From assembly GCF_039541075.1 (NCBI RefSeq), contig NZ_BAABFN010000005.1, forward strand, positions 62,001-126,000: DNA of 64,000 bases, given 5' to 3'. Source of the DNA: Compostibacter hankyongensis (GTDB lineage Bacteria; Bacteroidota; Bacteroidia; Chitinophagales; Chitinophagaceae). How positions within the stretch are numbered: position 1 is the stretch's first letter; every line of letters begins with the position of its first letter. Positions 23,250 through 32,458 of the stretch are shown piece by piece. Both the position numbers and the translations under genes were made by a program. The notes under the pieces are model-generated. The model saw only the letters and a program-made list of their open reading frames with translations. It was not told the DNA's origin and did no database searches.

Positions 23250-25103
23250 TTGCAAAACATCCGAAAATACTACCGGTTTCTGCGCAGCTTCCGCGATCTG
23301 GAAGAAAAAAGCGCCGAAGTTATCCGCCACCACGAAGTGCCCCTGGAATGGCTCCATAAAAAGCTGCGGCGCAACCAGTTCCTCACCCTTTCCGGTATCC
23401 TGGTCGGATGCACGGCCGGCTTGGCCGGGGTGCTGCTGAAGGCGCTGGTCCATTTCATCCACCTGTTTATCACACAGGACTATCACCTTCCCTATCAGCT
23501 GCTTTTTTACCTGATCTTTCCCTTTCTCGGCATCCTCCTCACGGTGGTGATCGTACGTTTTGTGTTAAAGGGAAAGGATGGTAAAGGCATCCCGAAAGTG
23601 CTCTCGGAGATCGCGCAGAAATCGAGTATGGTGGACCCGCGAAAGATGTATTCGCAGATCATCCAGGGGGCGGTGACCGTGGGACTGGGGGGCTCTGCGG
23701 GCCTGGAAAGCCCGATCGCCATTACCGGCGCCGCCATCGGCTCCAACTATGCCCGCACCTACCGGCTGAATTACAAAGAGCGCACCCTCCTGCTGGCCGC
23801 CGGCGCAGCGGCAGGTATCGCCGCCGCCTTCGACGCTCCCATTGCCGGTGTGATGTTTGCCATGGAGGTATTGCTGGCCGGCGTGGTATTTTCGGATTTT
23901 ATCCCCCTGATCATCGCCTCGGTCTGCGGCGCCCTCTTGTCCAAGATCATCCTGGGCGATGAGATCATCCTGCATTTCCGGCTCAAGCAGGACTTCAACT
24001 ACTGGAATGTTCCCTTTTACCTGGCGCTGGGGGTGCTGAGCGGCTTATACTCGCGCTACTATATGCTGATGGCCAACCGCGTGGATCATTTTTTCGAGCG
24101 GTACCGGGGGCGGGTCTTTCTCCGGGGCATCATCGGAGGCGCTGCCCTGTCGCTGCTCTGCTTCTTCTTCCCGCCGCTTTTCGGAGACGGCTATGAAAGC
24201 ATCAAGGTGCTGGTGGACCAGAGCGGGGCCAGCCTGCTGACGGGCAGCCTTTATGTAAACCTGATCCAGCATTCCTGGGCCGTCCTGGTCTTTGTAGGAC
24301 TGATCTGCCTGGCCAAGGTGTTTGCCACCACCGTTACCATCTCGAGTGGCGGCAACGGGGGTAACTTTGCCCCCTCCCTTTTTGCGGGCGCCTTTCTCGG
24401 CTATTGCTTTGCTTATGCCCTTTCTATGGCCGGCTGGGTGGAATTGCCCATCGCCAATTTTGCCATCGTAGGCATGGCCGGCGCCATGAGCGGCATCATG
24501 TATGCGCCGCTGACCAGCATCTTCCTGATCGCGGAAGCCACCGGCGGGTACGATCTGTTTATCCCGCTGATGATCGTATCCACCACCTCCTACCTGATCG
24601 TGCGGCGCTTTTCCCCCTATTCGCTGGAGGTAAAAAGGCTGGTGGACAAAGGACAGGTCTTTACCCGGCAGCACGACCGCAACCTGCTGTCCCTGCTGCA
24701 TACCGGCGATATCATCGAAAAGGATATCCGCATCATCTCCCCCGAAGCCACGCTGCGGGAGCTGGTAGCGCTGATCAAGATCAGCAGCCGTAATCTTTTC
24801 GGGGTGGTAAACGACGCCGGGGAGCTGGAAGGAATTATTGTACTGGACGACGTCAAGGAGGTAATGTTCAACACCGAACTGTATGATTCCACCCATATCC
24901 GGCAGCTGATGAAAAATCCGCCGGCCTTCATAGACGTACAGGAGCCGATGCAGCAGGTGATGAAGAAGTTCGATGAAACAGGAGCCTGGAACCTTCCTGT
25001 GACCAATGGAAAGAAATTCCTGGGCTTTGTATCCAAGTCCAGTCTCCTGAACCGTTACCGGCAGCTGCTGAAGGATTATTCCACCTCTGAAGAAGAGTTA
25101 TAA
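23250..25103 (+). CDS. CLC chloride channel/transporter with CBS domains (paralogue 2)
   Basis: The 617-residue CLC protein probably starts at a TTG, because the reading frame is stopped at 23217-23219 and no ATG is available before the first membrane segment. Anion-path motifs are GKGIPKVLSEIA, GSAGLESPIAITGA (the gating glutamate is kept, with Ser after it in place of Gly) and SSGGNGGNFAPSLFAGAF. CBS domains fill about residues 470-605. The motifs differ enough from the gene at 17707 to mark a different CLC subfamily. Substrate and transport mode are not determinable from sequence alone. Confidence 0.93.
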   Translation: MQNIRKYYRFLRSFRDLEEKSAEVIRHHEVPLEWLHKKLRRNQFLTLSGILVGCTAGLAGVLLKALVHFIHLFITQDYHLPYQLLFYLIFPFLGILLTVVIVRFVLKGKDGKGIPKVLSEIAQKSSMVDPRKMYSQIIQGAVTVGLGGSAGLESPIAITGAAIGSNYARTYRLNYKERTLLLAAGAAAGIAAAFDAPIAGVMFAMEVLLAGVVFSDFIPLIIASVCGALLSKIILGDEIILHFRLKQDFNYWNVPFYLALGVLSGLYSRYYMLMANRVDHFFERYRGRVFLRGIIGGAALSLLCFFFPPLFGDGYESIKVLVDQSGASLLTGSLYVNLIQHSWAVLVFVGLICLAKVFATTVTISSGGNGGNFAPSLFAGAFLGYCFAYALSMAGWVELPIANFAIVGMAGAMSGIMYAPLTSIFLIAEATGGYDLFIPLMIVSTTSYLIVRRFSPYSLEVKRLVDKGQVFTRQHDRNLLSLLHTGDIIEKDIRIISPEATLRELVALIKISSRNLFGVVNDAGELEGIIVLDDVKEVMFNTELYDSTHIRQLMKNPPAFIDVQEPMQQVMKKFDETGAWNLPVTNGKKFLGFVSKSSLLNRYRQLLKDYSTSEEEL

Positions 25104-25138
25104 AAGCCATAAAAAGACTACCGCATAAAAACGATTTT

Positions 25139-26320
25139 ATGGAAAAAAAGCTGATCAACCTGGGCATATTCGGATTTGGCTGTGTAGGACAGGGACTGTA
25201 TGAAGTGCTGAACAAAACCCGGGGCATCAATGCCAGAATCAAAAAGATCTGCATCAAGGATCCCGACAAGCCACGGCCCATAGACCAGAGCTATTTTACC
25301 ACCGACAAGGAAGATATCCTCAGCGATCCTTCCATCGACGTGGTCGTGGAGCTGATCAACGATACCGCGGCCGCCTTCGACATCGTGGCCACTGCCCTGC
25401 GGAACGGCAAAGCGGTGGTAAGCGCCAGCAAACGGATGATCGCCGAGAATCTGGGCACGCTGTACACCCTGCAGCAGCAATACCACGTACCCTTTCTGTA
25501 TGAAGGCGCCTGCTGCGCCAGCATACCCATTATCCGCAACCTGGAGGAATACTACGACAACGACCTGCTCAATGCCGTGGAAGGTATCTGCAACGGCTCT
25601 ACGAATTATATTCTTACCAAGATCTTTGAAGAGCAGCTGGATTTCGATACGGCCCTGCGGCAGGCACAGGAAAAGGGATTTGCCGAAACGGATCCCACGC
25701 TGGACATAGAGGGGTTTGACCCCAAGTTCAAGATCTGCATCTTGCTGCTGCATGCCTTCGGTACCTTTGTACAACCGGACGAGGTGTTCAACTTCGGCAT
25801 CAGCCACCTCAACGATTTTGACATCAACTATGCGCGGCAGCGCAGCGGCACCATCAAGCTGATCGCCAAATGCAGGCGGCAGAACGGGCATGTGGTCACC
25901 TATGTGCTGCCCCACCTGATCACCGGGCATCACCTGCTCAGCGACGTATCCAACGAATACAACGGCATACTCGTGGAAAGCTCTTTCTCGGAAAACCAGT
26001 TTTTCGTCGGCAAGGGGGCCGGCGGCACCGCCACCGGCAGCGCGGTATTGTCGGACATCTCGGCGCTGACCTACAACTACCACTACGAATACAAAAAGAT
26101 CGCCCAGCGCAACTCTCTCGCCCTGACCAACGATATCCAGCTAAAGATCTATCTGCGGTATAAAAAAACGGGGCAGGTGGACCTGGCGGATTTTTATACC
26201 ATCAGCGAGAAATATGAATCGCCGGACAACCACTACGTGGTGGGAATGATCAACCTGGAAAAGCTGAAAAATGCCGCCTGGCTGCAAAACAAAGGGGTGA
26301 ACCTGCTGGTGCTGGAGTGA
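25139..26320 (+). CDS. hom: Homoserine dehydrogenase
   Basis: The 393-residue enzyme reduces aspartate semialdehyde to homoserine for threonine and methionine synthesis. It has the N-terminal NAD(P)-binding loop GFGCVGQGLYEVL, the middle VSASKRMIAENL block, and the HSD signature EGICNGSTNYILTK with the catalytic lysine region DIEGFDPKFKI. No ACT regulatory domain is evident; the C-terminal 80 residues do not look like one. It is monofunctional, with no aspartokinase domain. It lies 35 bases downstream of the CLC gene and may be co-transcribed. Confidence 0.92.
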   Translation: MEKKLINLGIFGFGCVGQGLYEVLNKTRGINARIKKICIKDPDKPRPIDQSYFTTDKEDILSDPSIDVVVELINDTAAAFDIVATALRNGKAVVSASKRMIAENLGTLYTLQQQYHVPFLYEGACCASIPIIRNLEEYYDNDLLNAVEGICNGSTNYILTKIFEEQLDFDTALRQAQEKGFAETDPTLDIEGFDPKFKICILLLHAFGTFVQPDEVFNFGISHLNDFDINYARQRSGTIKLIAKCRRQNGHVVTYVLPHLITGHHLLSDVSNEYNGILVESSFSENQFFVGKGAGGTATGSAVLSDISALTYNYHYEYKKIAQRNSLALTNDIQLKIYLRYKKTGQVDLADFYTISEKYESPDNHYVVGMINLEKLKNAAWLQNKGVNLLVLE

Positions 26321-26347
26321 TGAATTTACTCAGCGCGAACCAAATGG

Positions 26348-26653
26348 TCAGAGCTTGATCTGGAGTTGTAATTTTCCGCCTAATCCATGCTCCACGATCC
26401 GCTGAAGCGTTGAGATGCGTACCTCTTTTATGTTGTTCTCTATTTTTGAAATATACGATTTGGTGGTACCTACCCGCTCAGCAAGTTCCTCCTGTGTCCA
26501 TCCTTTCTCAAGACGGGCTTCCTGAATTAAAGCTCCGATTTTAAAATCTTTATAGCCTGCCTCAAGCTCCTCACGTCGGGGCGCACCCCGTTTTCCATAG
26601 TTCTTATCCTTAAACTGCTCAAGGGTCGTCCGGTTATTTGCCTTCGCTTTCAT
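26348..26653 (-). CDS. XRE-family antitoxin of RelE/HigB-type pair
   Basis: The 101-residue protein has a flexible, charged N-terminus and an XRE helix-turn-helix at about residues 40-95 (IGALIQEARLEKGWTQEELA, then ERVGTTKSYISKIENN). It should neutralise the toxin encoded just upstream and repress the operon. Its ATG lies inside the toxin gene, overlapping it by 20 bases. The toxin-first order resembles HigBA, but the toxin belongs to a different family from that at 2.6 kb. Confidence 0.87.
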   Translation of the reverse strand: MKAKANNRTTLEQFKDKNYGKRGAPRREELEAGYKDFKIGALIQEARLEKGWTQEELAERVGTTKSYISKIENNIKEVRISTLQRIVEHGLGGKLQLQIKL

Positions 26654-26975
26654 ATTCTTCTTTTATTTTAAGGGCCTTTTCTATTTCCTTTTTGGGTGTT
26701 TTTTGCGTTTTCTTCTGAAAACCGCTTGTCAGGACAATCAGTTGTCCTTTATCGAAAAAACAGAAAATCCGGAAAATATCACTGCCTTGCTGTACCCTTA
26801 TTTCAAAAAGTCCTTCCGTTTGTTCAATATGCTTCAGATAAATTTCCGGAATCCTTTCCATTTCTTCAATCAGCTCAAGGGTCCAGATAATTTTATCTTT
26901 TACCTTGTCCCGCTGTTTTTCAAAGAAAGTTTGGAAATAGTCTTTGTAAAAAATAATCGTTCGCCTTTTCGGCAC
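26634..26975 (-). CDS. RelE/Gp49-type toxin of type II toxin-antitoxin system
   Basis: From a GTG at 26975 this gives 113 residues of the phage-derived Gp49/HigB-like RelE family. Landmarks are IIFYKDYFQTFFEKQ, the GLFEIRVQQGSDIFRIFCFF core and the ending SGFQKKTQKTPKKEIEKA, which carries the basic RNA-contacting residues. These toxins cut mRNA on ribosomes. The open frame extends to 27008, but that part contains the promoter box at 26998-27005, so a start there is impossible; GTG at 26975 is the first plausible start after it. The antitoxin overlaps by 20 bases. Confidence 0.85.
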   Translation of the reverse strand: MPKRRTIIFYKDYFQTFFEKQRDKVKDKIIWTLELIEEMERIPEIYLKHIEQTEGLFEIRVQQGSDIFRIFCFFDKGQLIVLTSGFQKKTQKTPKKEIEKALKIKEEYESEGK

Positions 26976-26997
26976 AGCGCTATAGGTTAATGTACAG

Positions 26998-27005
26998 CAA
27001 AGGTA
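26998..27005 (-). promoter_or_regulatory. Bacteroidota -7 promoter box TACCTTTG of the toxin-antitoxin pair
   Basis: The minus strand reads TACCTTTG, an exact match 22 bases before the GTG start at 26975. It decides between the possible toxin start codons. Confidence 0.55.
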
Positions 27006-27041
27006 CAAAAAGTTGCCCTAAAGTGAAACTTTTATTTGAAC

Positions 27042-27611
27042 TCAGCGATAAGCCCGCAGCTCCTCCGCCACCCGGCCCACCGGAAGGCCCATGACATTGT
27101 AGTAATCCCCGTCAATCCGCTCCACGCCGATCAGCCCGATCCACTCCTGGATAGCATAGGCCCCTGCTTTATCAAAAGGACGGTAACGGTCGACATAATA
27201 ACGTATCTGCGCTTCGGAAAGCCGCCGGAAGGTAACGGCCGTGATCTCCGAAAATACCTTTTCCTTACCGCCGCACGACAGACATACGCCGGTAATCACC
27301 CGGTGGGTTTTTCCGGAGAGGCGCGTCAGCATTTCCAGGGCTTCCTGTCCGTCGCGGGGCTTGCCCAGCGGCTGCCCTTCCAGCTCCACCAGCGTATCCG
27401 CCGCCAGGATAACCTCTTCCGGCAGACACAGCGGCTCCACCGCCTTTGCCTTGTTTCGCGCAATATAAGCAGGGGCTTCCGTCACCGGCATGCCGGGCGG
27501 GAAAACTTCTGCAACCGGCTTTACACGAATGGTAAAATCAATACCTGCCTGTTCCAGCAGGGCGCTGCGCCTGGGCGATTGCGACGCAAGTATAACGCTG
27601 CGCTGACGCAT
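27042..27611 (-). CDS. maf: Maf-family nucleoside triphosphate pyrophosphatase
   Basis: The 189-residue enzyme hydrolyses non-canonical nucleoside triphosphates such as dTTP/UTP or methylated forms, and is linked to septum control. Motifs are VILASQSPRRSALLEQAG at the N-terminus, the catalytic VILAADTLVELEG with the base Asp, and SGKTHRVITGVCL. Its ATG overlaps the stop codon of the upstream UbiA-family gene (TAATG), so the two are translationally coupled. Confidence 0.93.
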   Translation of the reverse strand: MRQRSVILASQSPRRSALLEQAGIDFTIRVKPVAEVFPPGMPVTEAPAYIARNKAKAVEPLCLPEEVILAADTLVELEGQPLGKPRDGQEALEMLTRLSGKTHRVITGVCLSCGGKEKVFSEITAVTFRRLSEAQIRYYVDRYRPFDKAGAYAIQEWIGLIGVERIDGDYYNVMGLPVGRVAEELRAYR

Positions 27612-28552
27612 TAAAAATGGATTTTAAAAAACAACATGCTCAGGATACCCGTCAGCATAACCAGCTTGATGAGGTTGCTTACCCGGTGAAACCCTGCGGG
27701 GCCGGACGCGCGGCGGAGCCGGTAGATGACCGCGGCTGCCGGCAGCTGAACCAGTACCAGCAGGTAAGCAGCGGCGGCATACCATCCCCACTGAACGACC
27801 CTGAATTGTGCATAAACGATGGCAGCGATCAGCAGCCACAGCAATGCAGCGGCAAAGTCTTTGCTGGCATTCACCCCGTATACGATCGGAAAAGTACGGC
27901 AGCCTTCCTTATCATCGCCCTTTATATCCTCCAGGTCTTTTACCATCTCCCGTACCAGCGACAGCAGGAAGGCAAAAACAGCATACGCCAGGATGACCCG
28001 CAGTAAAAGATAAGCCGGCACCGCCGACTGTGGCGTTACCCCGCTGTATAGCTGCGGTTCGTAAAAGCCTACCACCATTACGGTAAGCGCCGTCAGCAGC
28101 GAGATGACCACATTCCCGATCAGCAACTGACGCTTGTAAGCCGTGGAATAAAACCACAGCAGCCCCGTGCACATCAGCTGGGTAAAGCCGAGCAAAGGCC
28201 GGCCGATGGACCAGGCAATGGCAAACCCCAGCCCCACGCCGGCAACGTTCAGCAAGGTGTGCCAGAGCATGGCCCAGCGGCGGCTGATGTATTTGTCAAT
28301 GATGATCTTATCGGGCTTATTGATCTGGTCGATATTGACGTCAAAATAATCATTGATGATATAGCCGGCGGCAGCAATCAGCACGGTGGCCAGAGACAGC
28401 AGAAAAAAAGCGCCGTGGCCCAGCGTCGCCTGCATGTCACTGCGCAGATATACGGGGCGGATAACGGCGTACTGCAGCAGGTACTGCGTAAGGAATATAT
28501 AGATCAGGTTGGGATACCGGATCAGTTTCAGGAAGGCGGACAACGGGTTCAT
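27611..28552 (-). CDS. UbiA-family prenyltransferase (geranylgeranylglyceryl-phosphate transferase-like)
   Basis: The 313-residue protein has nine predicted membrane segments. It has the first Asp-rich motif NDYFDVNIDQINKPDK (about residues 68-83), which binds Mg-prenyl diphosphate, and a second region DLEDIKGDDKEG near residue 206. In Bacteroidota this family is annotated as geranylgeranylglycerol-phosphate geranylgeranyltransferase by analogy with archaea; its true acceptor here is unproven. It forms a tight operon with maf behind it and kdsC 15 bases before it. Confidence 0.85.
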   Translation of the reverse strand: MNPLSAFLKLIRYPNLIYIFLTQYLLQYAVIRPVYLRSDMQATLGHGAFFLLSLATVLIAAAGYIINDYFDVNIDQINKPDKIIIDKYISRRWAMLWHTLLNVAGVGLGFAIAWSIGRPLLGFTQLMCTGLLWFYSTAYKRQLLIGNVVISLLTALTVMVVGFYEPQLYSGVTPQSAVPAYLLLRVILAYAVFAFLLSLVREMVKDLEDIKGDDKEGCRTFPIVYGVNASKDFAAALLWLLIAAIVYAQFRVVQWGWYAAAAYLLVLVQLPAAAVIYRLRRASGPAGFHRVSNLIKLVMLTGILSMLFFKIHF

Positions 28553-28567
28553 CCTAAATTCGTTTTT

Positions 28568-29071
28568 TTAGTTTACCTCCCAGTGATGGTGCAGCTTCAG
28601 CACCTTTTCGATCACATCCCGGACGCATCCTTTTCCTCCGCTGAAGGGGGATGTATAGCGGCATATCGCCTTTATTTCGGGCGCCGCATCCGCAGGGCAT
28701 ACCGGTATACCGGTCATCTGCATGGCGGTATAGTCCGGCACGTCGTCGCCCATATAGAGCAGGGAAGACCATTCCAGCTCGTGCTCCGCCACATAGCCGG
28801 CCAGCACCGAAGCCTTATCCTGAACACCGAGGAAAATGTCTTTTATCCCCAGGCTCTCAAGCCTGCTCCTGACGCTGCCGGCGCTTCCCCCGGAGATCAC
28901 TACTACCCGGTATCCTTTCTTCACCGCCAGCTGCAGTGCATAACCGTCACGGATATACATTTTCCGCGACAACGCCCCGTTTTCGAGCAGCTGCAGGGTG
29001 CCGTCGGTCATTACGCCGTCCACATCAAAAGCAAAAGTGCGGACCGTCCGAAAAAGTTCCAGTACGTTCAT
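28568..29071 (-). CDS. kdsC: 3-deoxy-D-manno-octulosonate 8-phosphate phosphatase-like HAD enzyme
   Basis: The 167-residue cap-less HAD phosphatase has FDVDGVMTDG (nucleophile and acid Asp, residues 15-24), the VISGGSAGSVRSRLESLGI segment with motif II Ser, the lysine in VQDKASVL, and MGDDVPDYTAM with motif IV Asp residues. Length and the GVMTDG pattern are those of KdsC, which makes free Kdo for lipid A/LPS core. Here it heads a kdsC-UbiA-maf operon. Confidence 0.9.
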   Translation of the reverse strand: MNVLELFRTVRTFAFDVDGVMTDGTLQLLENGALSRKMYIRDGYALQLAVKKGYRVVVISGGSAGSVRSRLESLGIKDIFLGVQDKASVLAGYVAEHELEWSSLLYMGDDVPDYTAMQMTGIPVCPADAAPEIKAICRYTSPFSGGKGCVRDVIEKVLKLHHHWEVN

Positions 29072-29190
29072 TCAGAAATACTTAAAGCAAAAGACAGCAG
29101 GCTCATCGGTAAACGGCGGATATCGCCGGAACCGGCTGCAAATTACGATGCCACGGTTAAACGGCCAATCCCAAATGCAGGAAGAACGCT

Positions 29191-29970
29191 TTAAGGCGCT
29201 TTCCGCTCCACGTCGTAAAACTGACGGATGTCGTTACTCAATACTTCGTAAAGCTGTAAAAGATCCGGATTATCCTTCAGCTGACCGCGGTGCAGCTCCA
29301 GGGTAGTGACATCGTTGCGGTAGGCGGGTCCGGTCTGCACCTGCCGGGCATCATTGCGTTCTATCCGCTGGAAGGTTTCGTGCAGGATGGGCCGCAGCAA
29401 CCCGAAATCGAGTCCCCGTTTTTCGCAATAGTCCTCACAGCGGGCGATGAGGTGATTGGTGAAGTTATTGGACAATACGGCGGCAAGATGCAGCTGCAGC
29501 CTTTTTTCGGAATCGGCGGTCACCACCTGTTCCGAGAGGGCTTCCGCCAGCGCTCCCAGGCGCCGGAGCGTCATTTCATTGGCGGCTTCCAGCAGCAGCG
29601 GGATCTTTTCCACCTCACGCATCTCCCTGCGCAGGCTCTGCAGGGGATAGATCACTCCGGTGTTTACCGATATGTTCCGGATGGCATCCAGCGGCACCGC
29701 TCCGGCGGTGTGGGCCACGATGCGCTTGCCCAGCCGCAACTCCTGGTTGACCGCCGGGATGGCGTCGTCCTGTATGGCGATAAGGTATACGTCCGCATTC
29801 ATGTCAATATCCAGCAGATCATCGCTGTAGGGCGTATTCAGCTGCTCGGCCAGCTCCCGGGCATGTTCCCTGTTCCGGCTGATCACCTGCCGGATCTGGT
29901 GACCGTTGAGCTGCAGCCGGTGGCTGAAACAATGCGCTACATTACCCGAGCCGATAATTACAATATCCAT
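29191..29970 (-). CDS. Rossmann-like/DUF2520 domain protein
   Basis: The 259-residue protein starts with a dinucleotide-binding fold (IVIIGSGNVAHCFSHRL) and continues into a DUF2520 domain, visible in the HTAGAVPLD and YPLQSLRR blocks and the HLAAVLSNNFTNHL helix. The layout resembles F420- or NADP-dependent oxidoreductases and ketopantoate reductases. The substrate is unknown. The frame is open to 30051, but the start at 29970 places the Rossmann motif at the N-terminus as expected. Confidence 0.88.
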   Translation of the reverse strand: MDIVIIGSGNVAHCFSHRLQLNGHQIRQVISRNREHARELAEQLNTPYSDDLLDIDMNADVYLIAIQDDAIPAVNQELRLGKRIVAHTAGAVPLDAIRNISVNTGVIYPLQSLRREMREVEKIPLLLEAANEMTLRRLGALAEALSEQVVTADSEKRLQLHLAAVLSNNFTNHLIARCEDYCEKRGLDFGLLRPILHETFQRIERNDARQVQTGPAYRNDVTTLELHRGQLKDNPDLLQLYEVLSNDIRQFYDVERKAP

Positions 29971-30108
29971 AAACAAAAGAATTGAGGACGAATATACTAT
30001 TGTTATGTCAAATGCGCGGCCGGGGGAACCGGAGCGGGCGCCGCTGGTCAACCTGATTTTTTATTTTGAGGGTATTATTATATACTTGCACAAACAGAAT
30101 GGCAAAAA

Positions 30109-32457
30109 ATGGCAAAAAACCTGCTGATCGTGGAGTCGCCGGCTAAGGCAAAGACGATTGAGAAAATACTGGGCAAGGATTTCGAGGTAAAATCATGTTA
30201 CGGTCATATCCGCGACCTGCAAAAGGGCGATATGGGCATTGACCTGAAAAATAATTATACCCCTTCTTATATCATTCCCGAAGAAAAGGAAAAAGTAGTA
30301 AAAGAGCTGAAAAAGCTTTCGAAAAGCGCCGAGGAAGTCTGGCTGGCCACGGATGAGGACCGGGAGGGGGAAGCCATCTCCTGGCATCTTTGCGAGGTAC
30401 TGGGGCTGGATCCCCACACCACGAAAAGGATCGTTTTTCACGAAATCACCAAGCCGGCCATCCAGGCCGCCGTGCAGGAACCCCGCCTGCTCAACATGGA
30501 CCTGGTCAATGCACAGCAGGCCCGCCGGGTGCTGGACCGTATCGTGGGCTTTGAGCTTTCTCCCGTATTGTGGCGGAAGATGAGCGTCAAAAATTCACTG
30601 TCCGCCGGACGGGTACAATCGGTGGCAGTGCGGCTGATCGTGGAACGGGAACGGGATATCAACGCCTTCAAACCCGTCAGCAGCTTCCGCGTGGAAGCCT
30701 GGTTCACGGCCAGCGATATCAACGGCAAGCCGGTGGTCTTTAAAGCCGAAGGCCCCCGCCGCTTCGACGACCTCCAGTCTGCGGAAGCCTTCCTCGAATC
30801 CTGCCGGAAAGCCGCCTATACCGTTAAGGACATACAGGTAAAGCCCGCCCGCAAGTCATCCTCTGCACCCTTTACCACCTCCACCCTGCAGCAGGAGGCC
30901 AGCCGCAAGCTCGGCTACAGCGTTTCAAAAACCATGCTGCTGGCGCAGAAGCTGTATGAGAACGGGCAGATCACCTATATGCGTACCGATTCGGTAAACC
31001 TGTCGGATACTGCCATGGAGGATTGCAGAAACGTGATCCGGGAAAGCTACGGGGATAAATACTACCAGGCCCGCAAGTACAAAAACAAGAATGAGTCGGC
31101 CCAGGAAGCCCACGAGGCCATCCGCCCGACCTATATGGGTACCAGCAGCATCGCCGATTCGGATACCCGCAAGCTGTATGACCTGATCTGGAAACGCACC
31201 ATCGCTTCCCAGATGAGCGATGCCGAGTTGGAGAAAACGATCGCCCAGATCGACATCTCCACCAACCACGAAATACTGAGCGCCACGGGCGAAGTGATGA
31301 AGTTCGACGGCTTCTTAAAGGTGTATCTCGAAGGAAAAGACGAAGAGGAAGAAAGCGAGGAAAACAACGAAGGTATGCTGCCGCCGATGACGGTAGGCCA
31401 GACCCTGGACTTCCGGGAGATGACCGCTACCGAAAAATTTACCCGTCCCGCTCCCCGTCTTACGGAAGCCAGCCTGGTAAAACGCCTCGAGGAGCTGGGC
31501 ATCGGCCGTCCCTCCACCTACGCCCCTACCATCTCTACCATCCAGAAAAGAAAATACGTCGAAAAGAAAGACCGCGAAGGCGTGCAACGTACTTTTCACA
31601 TCCTGAAGCTGAAGGAAGACGATATCACCCGGGAAACCGCTACCGAAACCACGGGAGCCGAGCGGAACAAGCTGTTCCCCACCGACCTGGGCATGCTGGT
31701 GACGGATTTCCTGAACCAGTATTTCGACCTGGTGATGGACTATGGCTTTACGGCCAAGATCGAGGAAGAATTCGACGAGATCGCCCGCGGTAAAAAAGGG
31801 TGGAACAAGATGATCGACGAATTCTATCACCCTTTCCATGACGATGTGGAAAACACGCTCGAGAAGGCCGAACGGGTCAAGGGAGAACGCCTGCTCGGCG
31901 AAGATCCCGCTTCCGCGAAACCCGTCTTTGCCCGGATGGGCCGCTATGGCCCCATGGTGCAGATCGGCCAGGCCACAGACGAGGAGAAGCCCCGCTTTGC
32001 CAAGCTGAAACCGGATCAGAGCATCGAAACCATTTCGCTGGACGAAGCGATGGAGCTCTTCAAGCTGCCGCGCAACATCGGATTGTTTGAAGGACAGGAG
32101 GTAACCATCAATATCGGACGCTTCGGACCCTATGCCCTGCACGACAAAAAATTCTACTCGCTGCGTAAGGACATGGATCCTTATTCGGTGGAGCTGGATG
32201 AGGTAGCCCCCTTAATTGCCGAAAAGCGGGAAGCCAAGGACAAACGTACCATCAAGGTATTTGAAAAAGAGAAAATACAGATACTGAACGGTCCTTACGG
32301 CCCTTACATCAAGCAGGGACTCCGGAACTACAGGATACCGAAGGACCGGATCGAGCAGGCCGCCGACCTGACCCTGGAAGAATGCAAGGCCATTATCGAG
32401 GAGGCAAAAGCCAACCCGCCCAAGCGGAAGGCGCCCAGAAAAAAGAAAGTGGAATAA
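30109..32457 (+). CDS. topA: DNA topoisomerase I (type IA)
   Basis: The 782-residue enzyme relaxes negative supercoils. The Toprim domain is at residues 1-130 (LLIVESPAKAKTIEKIL and the acidic ATDEDREGEA). The active-site Tyr is in ITYMRTDSVNLS near residue 290. Later blocks include RLEELGIGRPSTYAPTIS. Instead of classical four-cysteine zinc fingers, the C-terminus has several short repeats (RNIGLFEGQEVTINIGRFGP and YGPYIKQG types) and a basic PKRKAPRKKKVE tail, as common in this phylum. The near-match promoter box TATACTTG is at 30081-30088. The next gene begins 1 base after its stop. Confidence 0.97.
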   Translation: MAKNLLIVESPAKAKTIEKILGKDFEVKSCYGHIRDLQKGDMGIDLKNNYTPSYIIPEEKEKVVKELKKLSKSAEEVWLATDEDREGEAISWHLCEVLGLDPHTTKRIVFHEITKPAIQAAVQEPRLLNMDLVNAQQARRVLDRIVGFELSPVLWRKMSVKNSLSAGRVQSVAVRLIVERERDINAFKPVSSFRVEAWFTASDINGKPVVFKAEGPRRFDDLQSAEAFLESCRKAAYTVKDIQVKPARKSSSAPFTTSTLQQEASRKLGYSVSKTMLLAQKLYENGQITYMRTDSVNLSDTAMEDCRNVIRESYGDKYYQARKYKNKNESAQEAHEAIRPTYMGTSSIADSDTRKLYDLIWKRTIASQMSDAELEKTIAQIDISTNHEILSATGEVMKFDGFLKVYLEGKDEEEESEENNEGMLPPMTVGQTLDFREMTATEKFTRPAPRLTEASLVKRLEELGIGRPSTYAPTISTIQKRKYVEKKDREGVQRTFHILKLKEDDITRETATETTGAERNKLFPTDLGMLVTDFLNQYFDLVMDYGFTAKIEEEFDEIARGKKGWNKMIDEFYHPFHDDVENTLEKAERVKGERLLGEDPASAKPVFARMGRYGPMVQIGQATDEEKPRFAKLKPDQSIETISLDEAMELFKLPRNIGLFEGQEVTINIGRFGPYALHDKKFYSLRKDMDPYSVELDEVAPLIAEKREAKDKRTIKVFEKEKIQILNGPYGPYIKQGLRNYRIPKDRIEQAADLTLEECKAIIEEAKANPPKRKAPRKKKVE

Positions 32458-32458
32458 C

